Shown here: positions 35,695 through 43,727 of the stretch, one piece after another | How positions within the stretch are numbered: the first letter of the stretch is position 1 | How the letters are laid out: each line of letters begins with the position of its first letter | The notes under the pieces: model-generated | Told to the model about the DNA's origin: nothing | Seen by the model: the letters and a program-made list of their open reading frames with translations, nothing else | Databases searched by the model: none | Translations under genes and position numbers: made by a program | Assembly: GCF_020991085.1 (NCBI RefSeq) | Contig: NZ_CP087719.1 | Span: 5,193,001 to 5,257,000, forward strand | Length of the DNA stretch: 64,000 nt | Reading direction: 5' to 3' | Origin: Roseomonas sp. OT10 | GTDB taxonomy: Bacteria; Pseudomonadota; Alphaproteobacteria; Acetobacterales; Acetobacteraceae

Positions 35695-36696
35695 TTACCC
35701 CTCTGGTGTGTCGTGAACGGGAACCGACTGGGCGAGCCAGCGCTCGGGGCGGAGCATGCCGTCCCCCAGCAGGCCGAGCCCGACCAGGCGTCCCCCCGCC
35801 ACCACGCGCACCAGCCCGCCATCGGGGTTGGCGTCGGATGGAACCCGACCCATGAACTCGACCAGGGAAAGCTCCTGGCCGAAGGAGAGTCGGGCAGCCT
35901 CCGCCTCGGTCACGGCCAGAGCCGGGATGTCGGCCAGCGCGGTCATGACGGGCAGCAGGAGGTCCGGGGAAGGGGGCGGGGCATCGCCCGTCGCGGCCAG
36001 GCTGTCAAGCGAAACCGCATGCGACTCGTGGAAGGGTCCGACCCGCAGCCGGCGCAGGGCGGCGATATGGCCCACCGTGCCGACCGCGCGCGCCAGGTCC
36101 CGGGCGAGGGAGCGCATGTAGACGCCCTTGCCGCTCTCCACCGCGAAGATGGCCGTATCCGCGTCCGGCCGCTCGATCAGCTCGAACCGGTCCACCCGGG
36201 CCGGGCGGGGCATCAGCACGGGGGCATGGCCCTCCCGCGCCAGGTCATAGGCGCGCTGGCCGTCCACCTTCAGGGCGGAATAGGCGGGGGGCACCTGCAT
36301 GATCTCGCCGCGGAAGGCGGGCAGGGCCTCGCGGATCGCGTCGTCGGTCGGGCGGGCGGCATCGGTCGCGGTCACCTGCCCGTCCGCGTCGTCCGTGTCC
36401 CGCGCCTCGCCGAAGCGCAGGGTGAAGCGGTAGGCCTTGGTGCCGTCCATCACATACGGGACGGTCTTGGTCGCCGCCCCGAAGGCGATCGGCAGCAGCC
36501 CGGTCGCCAGCGGGTCCAGCGTGCCGCCATGCCCCGCCTTCTGCGCCTGGAAGGCGCGCTTGACGCGGTTCACCACCTCCGTGCTGCCGATGCCCGAGGG
36601 CTTGTCGACGATCAGCCAGCCGTCCAGCGGCCGGCCCTTGGGCCGGCGATGCTGGAAGCGGCCGCGCGGGGGGCCGCCCCGGGGTTCTCCTGCCAT
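35695..36696 (-). CDS. truB: tRNA pseudouridine(55) synthase
   Basis: A 333-residue enzyme that makes pseudouridine 55 in the T loop of tRNAs. Motifs are [21 protein letters not shown], the catalytic-aspartate region [17 protein letters not shown], and the later [19 protein letters not shown] 36696 begins with a short basic leader ([14 protein letters not shown]). It precedes rpsO in one operon. The upstream rbfA often linked to truB is not here; instead a divergent nucleoside hydrolase gene follows after a 261-base spacer. Confidence 0.96.
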   Translation of the reverse strand: MAGEPRGGPPRGRFQHRRPKGRPLDGWLIVDKPSGIGSTEVVNRVKRAFQAQKAGHGGTLDPLATGLLPIAFGAATKTVPYVMDGTKAYRFTLRFGEARDTDDADGQVTATDAARPTDDAIREALPAFRGEIMQVPPAYSALKVDGQRAYDLAREGHAPVLMPRPARVDRFELIERPDADTAIFAVESGKGVYMRSLARDLARAVGTVGHIAALRRLRVGPFHESHAVSLDSLAATGDAPPPSPDLLLPVMTALADIPALAVTEAEAARLSFGQELSLVEFMGRVPSDANPDGGLVRVVAGGRLVGLGLLGDGMLRPERWLAQSVPVHDTPEG

Positions 36697-36957
36697 GTTC
36701 TCTGCGTTGCTCCTCGCGTGCCGGCGCGCCCTATCACGGACGGCGGGTGCGGGGAGAGGGGGTGCGACGCAGGGGAGGGTCGAGAGGGGGGAGGGCGTGC
36801 CCGGCCCGGTCTGCCTCCCCGCACGCCATCCGGGCGGGCGAAGCGGCAGGATGCCGCCGCCGGGAGCGTCCCGGCCGCCGCTTTCACGGGGAAGCTTCCG
36901 GCCCCGCGCTTGCATCCTCCCCGGCCCGGGCCAAGGATCGGCCGACCTTGCGGGGCG
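36697..36957. promoter_or_regulatory. divergent spacer between truB and nucleoside hydrolase
   Basis: This GC-rich 261-base gap must hold the promoters of truB-rpsO and of the nucleoside hydrolase/ABC cluster. No confident -35/-10 pair or operator palindrome was seen. ATCACGGACGGCGGG at 36733-36747 resembles a repeat-element end but nothing else of the element is present. Confidence 0.3.
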
Positions 36958-37914
36958 ATGCGCTTGAAGATTCTCCTCGACTGCGATCCGGGCCACGATG
37001 ATGCCGTCGCCCTGCTCTACGCGGCCTGCCATCTCGACCTCGTGGCGATGACGACCGTCTACGGCAACCAGACGCTGGACCACGTCACGCGCAACGCGCT
37101 CGGCCTGTGCCGCTTGGCGCAACTCGACATCCCCGTGGCGCGCGGGGCCGCGAAGCCGCTGCTGGCGCCGGCCATGGATGGCGGCACGGTGCATGGCAAG
37201 ACGGGGCTGGACGGCGCCGAGCTGCCGGAGCCGGACCGCGACGTGGTCGAGGAGACGGCGGCGGAGCTGATCATCCGCCTGGCCCGCGAGCATCGCGGCG
37301 AGCTGGTGGTGGCCGCGACGGGCAGCATGACCAACCTCGCCCTGGCCCTGCTGATGGAGCCGCGGCTGCGCGAGTGGCTGAAGGGCATCAGCATCATGGG
37401 GGGCACCACCGGCATCGGGAACGTGACCGCCGTCGCCGAGTTCAACATCTACTGCGACCCGGAGGCGGCCGACATCGTCTTCCGCAGCGGCGTCCCGCTC
37501 TGGATGGTCGGGCTGGACGTGACGCGGCGGGTCGGCGTGGATGCCGCCGGCATCGCCTCGCTGCGCCAGGGCGGCCGCCTGGCCAAGACCATGGCCGACC
37601 TGCTGGACTTCTTCCTGGCCTCGCTGAAGCGGGTGCACGGGCTGAGCACGGCGTCGCTGCACGATCCCTGCGCGCTGGTGCCCTTCATCGACCCGTCGCT
37701 GATGACCTACCGCCACACGCATGTGGCGGTGGATCTGGCCTCGCCGCTCACGCGTGGCATGACGGTCTGCGACCTGCGCCACCTGGGCCAGGGCGTGGGC
37801 GGGCACTTCCGTCTTCAGCAGCCGCCGAACGTGTGGCTGGCGCGCGATCCGGCGCCCGGGCTGGTGCCGCATATCCTGGACGCGATCCGACGGGTGGACG
37901 CGCGGCTGCGCTGA
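36958..37914 (+). CDS. nucleoside hydrolase 1
   Basis: A 318-residue inosine/uridine-preferring nucleoside hydrolase that splits ribonucleosides to ribose and free base. The calcium-binding DxDxxxDD motif appears as DCDPGHDDA at residues 8-16, followed by TTVYGNQTLDHVTRNAL, and HDPCALVPF near residue 240 with the catalytic histidine region. It leads a cluster with a second hydrolase and an ABC importer, which points to nucleoside uptake and salvage. Confidence 0.92.
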   Translation: MRLKILLDCDPGHDDAVALLYAACHLDLVAMTTVYGNQTLDHVTRNALGLCRLAQLDIPVARGAAKPLLAPAMDGGTVHGKTGLDGAELPEPDRDVVEETAAELIIRLAREHRGELVVAATGSMTNLALALLMEPRLREWLKGISIMGGTTGIGNVTAVAEFNIYCDPEAADIVFRSGVPLWMVGLDVTRRVGVDAAGIASLRQGGRLAKTMADLLDFFLASLKRVHGLSTASLHDPCALVPFIDPSLMTYRHTHVAVDLASPLTRGMTVCDLRHLGQGVGGHFRLQQPPNVWLARDPAPGLVPHILDAIRRVDARLR

Positions 37915-37949
37915 CGCGATCCTCCTTCCCCGAACCTGGAGCAAGACCC

Positions 37950-38906
37950 ATGGCACGGCGCAAGCTGATCCTCGACGTGGACACCGGCACCGACGACGCG
38001 GTGGCCATCATGTGCGCGGCGCTGCACCCCGACCTGGAGCTGGTGGGCATCACCACCGTCAACGGCAACACCACCGTCGACCACTGCACCGACAACTCGC
38101 TGCGTGTGCTGGACTTCATCGGCCGCGGCGACATCCCCGTGCACCAGGGCCTGTCGCGCCCGGTCATCCGCCTCGACTTCCCGATCCCGCGCGCGATCAA
38201 GAAGGACACGGGCGTGCACGGCAAGGAGCTGGACGTGCCGCCCGCCACCAGCCGCAAGCAGGAGCAGGGGGCGGTCGAGTACCTGATCGAGACCTACCGC
38301 GCCGCGACCGACCCGATCACCCTGGTGCCCACCGGGCCGCTGAGCAACATCGCCGCCGCCATCGCCGCCGACCCGAAATTCGTGGAGCGCGTGCCCGAGG
38401 TGGTGCTGATGGGCGGCGCGCACCACCACGGCAACGTCACCCCCTCGGCCGAGATGAACATCTGGGCCGATCCGGAGGCCTCGGCGGCCGTCTTCTCCGC
38501 GGGCTTCCGCAAGCTGGTCTGCGTGCCGCTGGACGCCACGCACGAGGCGCTGGTGTCGCGCCAGGTCTGCGACCGGCTCAAGGCGCTGGGCACCCCCGCC
38601 GGCATCGCGGCGGAGCGCTTCATCGGCCGCCGCATCGGCGCCTACGACGCCAACCAGCCGATGAAGGAGCAGGGCGCGGCCCCCGTCCACGACGCGCTCT
38701 GCGTGAACTACCTCGTCGATCCCTCCGTGATCGAGACGGAGTTCCTGCACGTCGCCGTCGAGATGCAGGGGGCGCTGACCGTCGGGCGGACCGTGGTGGA
38801 CACCAACCGCCGCGGCACGGGCGAGCCCAACTGCCATTTCGCCTTCCATGCGGACCGGCAGAAGTTCTGCGACTTCCTCCTCGAGACCCTGGCCCGCACG
38901 GCCTGA
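37950..38906 (+). CDS. nucleoside hydrolase 2
   Basis: A 318-residue paralogue of the preceding enzyme, with DVDTGTDDA at residues 9-17, TTVNGNTTVDHCTDN, and MGGAHHHGNVTPSAEMNIWADPEA around residue 155. The active-site loop differs from the first copy (VHDALCVNYLVD rather than LHDPCALVPF), so the two probably favour different nucleosides. It lies 35 bases after the first hydrolase and 12 bases before the binding-protein gene. Confidence 0.92.
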   Translation: MARRKLILDVDTGTDDAVAIMCAALHPDLELVGITTVNGNTTVDHCTDNSLRVLDFIGRGDIPVHQGLSRPVIRLDFPIPRAIKKDTGVHGKELDVPPATSRKQEQGAVEYLIETYRAATDPITLVPTGPLSNIAAAIAADPKFVERVPEVVLMGGAHHHGNVTPSAEMNIWADPEASAAVFSAGFRKLVCVPLDATHEALVSRQVCDRLKALGTPAGIAAERFIGRRIGAYDANQPMKEQGAAPVHDALCVNYLVDPSVIETEFLHVAVEMQGALTVGRTVVDTNRRGTGEPNCHFAFHADRQKFCDFLLETLARTA

Positions 38907-38918
38907 AAGGACCGGACG

Positions 38919-40265
38919 ATGTCCCTCCGACACCTTCCCCGACGCCTGTCCCCGGGTCTTCCCGCCCTCGCCCTGCTCGCCGGGCTGGGGGCCGGCCTGA
39001 CCGCCGCGCCGGACGCGCGGGCGCAGGGCAGCGCGCAATGTCCCGGCGGCCCCGTGACGCTGACCGTCCTGAAGCCGCAGAACAACCCCCTTTTCCCGAA
39101 CCAGATCGCCGCCTACGAGGCGGCCAACCCCTGCGTGGAGTTCGAAGTGTCGGAGGTCCCCTTCGGCCAGCTCGCCGACAAGATCAGCGTCCTCGCCGCC
39201 TCCGGCTCGCCGCCCGACATCCTGGTCTATGACGGGCCGAACACGCAGAGCTACGCGCTGGCCGGCATCCTGGAGCCGCTGGACGCCTACATCACGCCGG
39301 AGATCAAGGCGGACATCCTGCCGGCTTCGCTGACCGAGCACAGCTTCAACGGCCGCATCTATTCGCCCGGGTTGCAGCAGACGACGCTGGCATTGTTCTA
39401 CAATCGCAACGCCCTTCGCGCCGCCGGGATCACGGAAGACCCGCCGCGCGAGCTGTCGCGCGCCTGGAGCTGGGACCAGGCGCTGGAGGCCTTCAAGAAG
39501 TGCCAGCAGGGCGAGGGCGACAACGTCTCCGTCTGGGGCCTGGCGCCCAGCCGCTTCGGCACCGGCCAGCCCGGCTTCGTCTACCGCGACATGCTGTTCC
39601 TGCGCACCTTCGGCGACCCGAACGCGCCGAAGGAAAGCTCCGCCTACCGCACCTACTGGGGCATCTCGCCCGACGGCAAGACGGCGCAGGGCTGGCTGAA
39701 CACGCCGGAAGCGGTGCAGGGCGCGAAGTTCTTCCAGGATCTGTTCAACGTGGCGAAGGTCACGCCGCGCACGGGCATCCCGACCGCCTTCCAGGACGGC
39801 AAGGCCTGCTTCACCATCGACACCTCCTACTTCGTCGCCGGGCTGCGCCGGCCCGATCTCGGCTTCGAATGGGGCGTCACGCCGATGCCCTACGCGCGCA
39901 GCCCGATCGTGCACACCGGCAGCCTGACGCTGGGCGTCACCGCCCGGTCGGCCCACAAGGAGGCGGCGGTGCGTGCCGTGATGGCCTTCAGCACCGGCCA
40001 GTTCGCCCTGGACTATGCGCGCAGCAGCGGCATCCTGCCGGTGATGCAGTCCATCGTGCCGCAGGTGCCGGCGCTGTCGGAATACCCGCTCGACATCTTC
40101 ATGCAGGAGCTGCGGGAGTGGGGACAGCCGCGCCCGCCCAGCCCGCGCTTCGCCCAGTACGACAAGCTCGTCAGCGACGCGCTGCGCGACATCGCCTTCG
40201 GCGCCGACCCGAAGACCCGGCTGGATGCCGCGGTGCGCTCGCTGCAGCCCCTCCTGGCGCGATGA
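38919..40265 (+). CDS. family 1 extracellular solute-binding protein
   Basis: A 448-residue periplasmic receptor of the sugar-type (UgpB/MalE) family with a signal peptide ending DARAQG near residue 36. Typical segments are VTLTVLKPQNNPLFPNQIAAYE, AASGSPPDILVYDG and FQDGKACFTIDTSYFVAGL. The stop overlaps the first permease start (ATGA). Placed after two nucleoside hydrolases, it may bind nucleosides or ribosides rather than ordinary sugars; this is inference from context. Several Cys residues (about C41, C71) could pair in the periplasm. Confidence 0.88.
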   Translation: MSLRHLPRRLSPGLPALALLAGLGAGLTAAPDARAQGSAQCPGGPVTLTVLKPQNNPLFPNQIAAYEAANPCVEFEVSEVPFGQLADKISVLAASGSPPDILVYDGPNTQSYALAGILEPLDAYITPEIKADILPASLTEHSFNGRIYSPGLQQTTLALFYNRNALRAAGITEDPPRELSRAWSWDQALEAFKKCQQGEGDNVSVWGLAPSRFGTGQPGFVYRDMLFLRTFGDPNAPKESSAYRTYWGISPDGKTAQGWLNTPEAVQGAKFFQDLFNVAKVTPRTGIPTAFQDGKACFTIDTSYFVAGLRRPDLGFEWGVTPMPYARSPIVHTGSLTLGVTARSAHKEAAVRAVMAFSTGQFALDYARSSGILPVMQSIVPQVPALSEYPLDIFMQELREWGQPRPPSPRFAQYDKLVSDALRDIAFGADPKTRLDAAVRSLQPLLAR

Positions 40266-41161
40266 GCAGGGCTGCCCGGACGGTTGCCTCCTCCATCTCC
40301 TACTGGGCGACCGTCCTCGCCTTCATCGGCCCCTTCCTGGTGCTGCTGCTGGTCTTCCAGTACTGGCCGGTGCTCCAGATGGTGCGGGACAGCTTCTATG
40401 ACTTCTCGCTGCTGAACCCGACCGTCCGCAGCTTCGTCGGCCTGGACAACTTCGCCTATGTCCTGACCGACCCGGACCGGATCCAGGCCTTCCTGGTCAC
40501 CTTCGCCCTGGCCATCGGCACGGTCTGCACCGTCGTGCCGCTGTCCTTCCTGCTGGCCGTCTACCTGAACGGGGCGCTGCCGGCGCGCGGGATCATCCGC
40601 ACCATCATCTTCCTGCCGGTGGTGACCTCCGTGGTGGTCATCGCCACCATGTGGACCTTCCTGCTCGACGCCAACAACGGGCTGGTGAACAGCGCGCTCT
40701 CCAGCCTGGGCCTGCCGCGCGGCCTGTTCCTGACGGACAAGCACCAGGCGCTGCCCTCCATCGTGCTGATGACGCTGTGGCAGCAGACGGGCTTCGCCAC
40801 GGTGCTCTACCTCTCGGGCCTCCAGGGCATCCCGCAGGAGCTGGAGCATGCGGCCGCCGTGGACGGGGCCGGCCCGCTGCAGAAGCTGTGGCACGTCACC
40901 CTGCCGCTGCTGGCGCGCACCACCGTCTTCGTGGTGGTCATCATGACCATCTTCTCGCTGCAGGCCTTCGCCCCGCCGCTGATCATGACCGGGGGCGGCC
41001 CGGAGGGGATGACCAACTTCGTCGCCTACGACATCTACCAGCTCGCCTTCCAGCTCCAGCTTCCCGGCGTCGCCTCCGCCGTGTCGGTGGTGTTCATGCT
41101 GATCGTGCTCGCCATCAGCCTGGTGCAGATGCACCTGCTGCGCGCCCGCTGGAACTACTGA
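40262..41161 (+). CDS. ABC transporter permease 1 (MalF/UgpA type)
   Basis: A 299-residue inner-membrane permease with six predicted helices. The cytoplasmic EAA loop that docks the ATPase is visible as EHAAAVDGAGPLQKLWHVTLPLL around residue 200. The N terminus has the typical GPFLVLLLVFQYWPVLQMVRDSF. It is coupled to the binding protein by a 4-base overlap and lies one base before the second permease start. Confidence 0.93.
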   Translation: MSRAARTVASSISYWATVLAFIGPFLVLLLVFQYWPVLQMVRDSFYDFSLLNPTVRSFVGLDNFAYVLTDPDRIQAFLVTFALAIGTVCTVVPLSFLLAVYLNGALPARGIIRTIIFLPVVTSVVVIATMWTFLLDANNGLVNSALSSLGLPRGLFLTDKHQALPSIVLMTLWQQTGFATVLYLSGLQGIPQELEHAAAVDGAGPLQKLWHVTLPLLARTTVFVVVIMTIFSLQAFAPPLIMTGGGPEGMTNFVAYDIYQLAFQLQLPGVASAVSVVFMLIVLAISLVQMHLLRARWNY

Positions 41162-41162
41162 G

Positions 41163-42005
41163 ATGCTGCGCCATCCCGTGAGGCTGCTGCTCGGCCTGCT
41201 GGTGCTGGCGGCGGTCGTCGTCTTCTTCCTCGGCCCCTACGCCTGGATCGTCGCCTCCTCCTTCAAGCCGCAGGACGCGATCTTCCGCGACCTGCGGCCG
41301 CTCTCCTGGGCGACCTTCTGGCCGCAATCCCCCACCCTCGACAACTTCATCCACCTCTTCACCAACCGCGGCATGGGCCGCGCCCTGCTGAACTCCGCCA
41401 TCATCTCCGCCTGCCAGGTGGCCTTCACGCTGATCCTGTGCTCGCTCGCCGCCTACGGCCTCACGCGCATCCGCTTCCGCGGCGCCAACCTGGTCTTCAC
41501 CCTGGTGCTGATGACTTTCCTCCTGCCGATCGAGAGCCTGATGGTGCCGCTCTACATGACGGTCAGCGGGCTGCGGCTGCAGGACACGCTGCCCGGCGCC
41601 TTCATCCCCTGGATCGCCAGCCCCTTCGGCCTGTTCCTGCTGCGCCAGCACTTCGAGGAGCTGCCGCGCGAGCTGGACGAGGCCGCCCGCATCGACGGCG
41701 CGGGGCATTTCCGCATCTTCTGGAGCATCGTGCTGCCCAATGTCCGGGTGGCGCTGGTGACGCTGGCGCTGGTCACCTTCCTCTTCTCCTGGAACGCCTT
41801 CCTCTGGCCGCTGGTGATCCTCTCCTCGCCGCGCAACATCGTGGTGCAGCTCGCCATCGCCCAGTCCGTCGCGCCGGGCCAGTTGCCGAACTGGGGCGAG
41901 ACCTTCGCCGGCGCGACCATCGCCACCGTGCCGCTGATCCTCCTCTTCCTGTTCCTGCAACGCTTCTTCGTCCGCGGCGTGGCGATGAGCGGGGTGAAGG
42001 GATAG
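41163..42005 (+). CDS. ABC transporter permease 2 (MalG/UgpE type)
   Basis: A 280-residue permease partner with the EAA loop ELDEAARIDGAGHFRIFWSIVLP near residue 175 and the C terminus RFFVRGVAMSGVKG typical of MalG-type subunits. Together with the preceding gene it forms the membrane channel. No ATP-binding subunit follows, so a shared ATPase such as a UgpC/MsmK homologue elsewhere in the genome must power it. Confidence 0.93.
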   Translation: MLRHPVRLLLGLLVLAAVVVFFLGPYAWIVASSFKPQDAIFRDLRPLSWATFWPQSPTLDNFIHLFTNRGMGRALLNSAIISACQVAFTLILCSLAAYGLTRIRFRGANLVFTLVLMTFLLPIESLMVPLYMTVSGLRLQDTLPGAFIPWIASPFGLFLLRQHFEELPRELDEAARIDGAGHFRIFWSIVLPNVRVALVTLALVTFLFSWNAFLWPLVILSSPRNIVVQLAIAQSVAPGQLPNWGETFAGATIATVPLILLFLFLQRFFVRGVAMSGVKG

Positions 42006-42070
42006 CGGGCCGCGCGGCCCGGCGGGGCCGCCCCTCGCCATGCCCCGGCGGCGGCGATAGGCTGCGCGGC

Positions 42071-42544
42071 GTGTCCAGGCCGCAGCCCCTCGACGAGCTC
42101 TACGCCCTGCCGGGCCATCTGATCCGGCGGGTGCAGCAGATCAGCACCGCCCTCTTCGCGGAGGAGTGCGGGAGCTTCGACCTCACCTCCGTCCAGTACG
42201 CCGCGCTGGTGGCGATCCAGGCGGTGCCGGAGGTCGATGCCACCCGCCTCTCCGCCCTGATCGCCTTCGACCGCTCGACCCTGGGCGACGTGCTGGAGCG
42301 GCTGGAGACGAAGGGCTGGGTGGCGCGCGCCCCCAGCCGCCAGGACCGCCGCGTGAAGCGGCTCACCCTCACGCCGGAGGGCATGCGCGTGGTCCGGGAG
42401 GTGGAGCCGGGGATGCGCCGGGTGCAGGAGCGCCTGCTCGCCCCGCTCGCGCCGGAGGAGGGGGAGGCCCTGGTCCGCCTGCTGGCCCGCATCGCCGACG
42501 TGCACAACGACGTGCTGCCGGCCCCGCTCCGCGCCACCGGGTAG
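42071..42544 (+). CDS. MarR-family transcriptional regulator
   Basis: A 157-residue winged-helix regulator starting at GTG 42071 (MSRPQPLDELYALPGHLIRR). The DNA-binding part LSALIAFDRSTLGDVLERLETKGWVARAPSRQDRRVKRL (about residues 68-105) is typical of MarR proteins that sense aromatic or phenolic ligands. It is the last gene on this strand after the importer genes, 65 bases downstream, and may be separately transcribed. Directly after its stop is a heptanucleotide tandem repeat. Confidence 0.88.
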   Translation: MSRPQPLDELYALPGHLIRRVQQISTALFAEECGSFDLTSVQYAALVAIQAVPEVDATRLSALIAFDRSTLGDVLERLETKGWVARAPSRQDRRVKRLTLTPEGMRVVREVEPGMRRVQERLLAPLAPEEGEALVRLLARIADVHNDVLPAPLRATG

Positions 42545-42549
42545 CAGGC

Positions 42550-42583
42550 GGCGCCTGGCGCCTGGCGCCTGGCGCCTGGCGCC
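42550..42583 (+). repeat. heptanucleotide tandem repeat (GGCGCCT)
   Basis: Four full GGCGCCT units plus a partial fifth lie head to tail, starting six bases after the marR stop codon. Because 7 is not a multiple of 3, unit gain or loss would shift any reading frame running through it. Here it is intergenic, next to the convergent end of the TAXI gene. Confidence 0.85.
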
Positions 42584-42621
42584 GGCCGTCGGCCTGCGGC
42601 GGCCGGGGGCGCCCCCCGCCG

Positions 42622-43677
42622 CTACCCCGCCGTCTCCCCCTCGCGGCGCCGGCGGGACGGGGACCGGGGCACGGCGGCCGGCGCAGCGGCCGTCTGGAAG
42701 CGCACCCAGCCCGGCGCCTGGGCGCCCAGGTTGACCTCCCGCCACTTCGGGTGGCGCGGCGGGCGCAGCAGGGCCGGGAAGCGCTTGGTGAAGCTGTCGA
42801 CGAAGCGCATCACCTTGGCGTGGCGCTCCGAGCCCGGCTGCCAGGCATAGACCGCCATGATGGCCCCCACCGCCACCGTCTCCACCGGCGCGTCCTCGGC
42901 GACGAGGTTGGGATAGTCGCCCGCCCCGAGGCGCGAGGGCAGGTAGGTTTCCAGCAGCGCGGGCGTCATCGGCACGGACAGGAAGCGCAGCCCCGTCCCG
43001 GCCGGCAGGGCCGAGAACAGCCGCGCCGGCTTGCCCGCGACATAGACCAGCGCCGCGATCTCGCCGCTGCGCAGCTTCTGCACCGCCAGGTCCTGGGTGT
43101 CGTTCGTCACCCGGACGGGGATGCCCAGGCTCTCGAAGATCAGCGAGGCGGTCATGGCGGTGCCGCTGCCACGCACGTCCACGTTCACCGGCTTTCCGGC
43201 CAGGTCCTCGATGCGCTCGACCCCAGGGCCGGCGAGGAGGTGGACCTCCTCGTCATAGAGCTTGGCGATGTAGCGGATCAGGCCGTCGGCCCCGGGGAGC
43301 AGGCGCTCCCGCCGCACGAAGGCGAGGCTGTCCGACTGCACGATGCCGATGTCGATCCCGCGCAGATAGGCGATGTCGCCCAGGTTCTGCACCGAGCCCT
43401 TGCCCAGGATCGGCAGCACCCGGAGCCGGTCGCCCTCGTCGAGCACGGCGGCCAGGTCGGCGGCGATGCGGATATAGGTCCCGTCCACCCCGCCGGAGAC
43501 CACGCCCACCGTGCCCGCATTGGCACGGTTCACCGCCTCGGCCATCGAGCGCGGCGGCGCGGGGCGCGCGGCGGCCGGGGGCGGGGCCGCCGGTTGCGGC
43601 TGCGCCAGGGCCTGCCCGGCGGGCAGCAGGGCCGGGGCCAGCAGCAGGCCGCGGCGCGTGGCGCCGGATGTGGTCAT
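42622..43677 (-). CDS. TAXI-family TRAP transporter solute-binding protein
   Basis: A 351-residue periplasmic receptor of the TAXI type (TRAP-associated extracytoplasmic immunogenic). The signal peptide MTTSGATRRGLLLAPALLPAGQALAQ is followed by a proline/alanine-rich linker, then VGVVSGGVDGTYIRIAADLAAVL, the core motif. It is 50 bases downstream of the proline-rich gene on the same strand. The fused DctQM membrane subunit expected for a TRAP system is not in the window, so its transport role is uncertain. The C-terminal tail is Arg/Pro-rich. Confidence 0.83.
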   Translation of the reverse strand: MTTSGATRRGLLLAPALLPAGQALAQPQPAAPPPAAARPAPPRSMAEAVNRANAGTVGVVSGGVDGTYIRIAADLAAVLDEGDRLRVLPILGKGSVQNLGDIAYLRGIDIGIVQSDSLAFVRRERLLPGADGLIRYIAKLYDEEVHLLAGPGVERIEDLAGKPVNVDVRGSGTAMTASLIFESLGIPVRVTNDTQDLAVQKLRSGEIAALVYVAGKPARLFSALPAGTGLRFLSVPMTPALLETYLPSRLGAGDYPNLVAEDAPVETVAVGAIMAVYAWQPGSERHAKVMRFVDSFTKRFPALLRPPRHPKWREVNLGAQAPGWVRFQTAAAPAAVPRSPSRRRREGETAG

Positions 43678-43727
43678 GGGCCTTTCCCTCCCTTGGTTCC
43701 GTTCCCCCCTGGCGGCGGGCGGGCCGG

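Noticed and set aside
36733-36747. ATCACGGACGGCGGG resembling a repeat-element end before truB
   Set aside because: Only about 12 bases match and no other element landmark is near, so chance in GC-rich DNA is likely.
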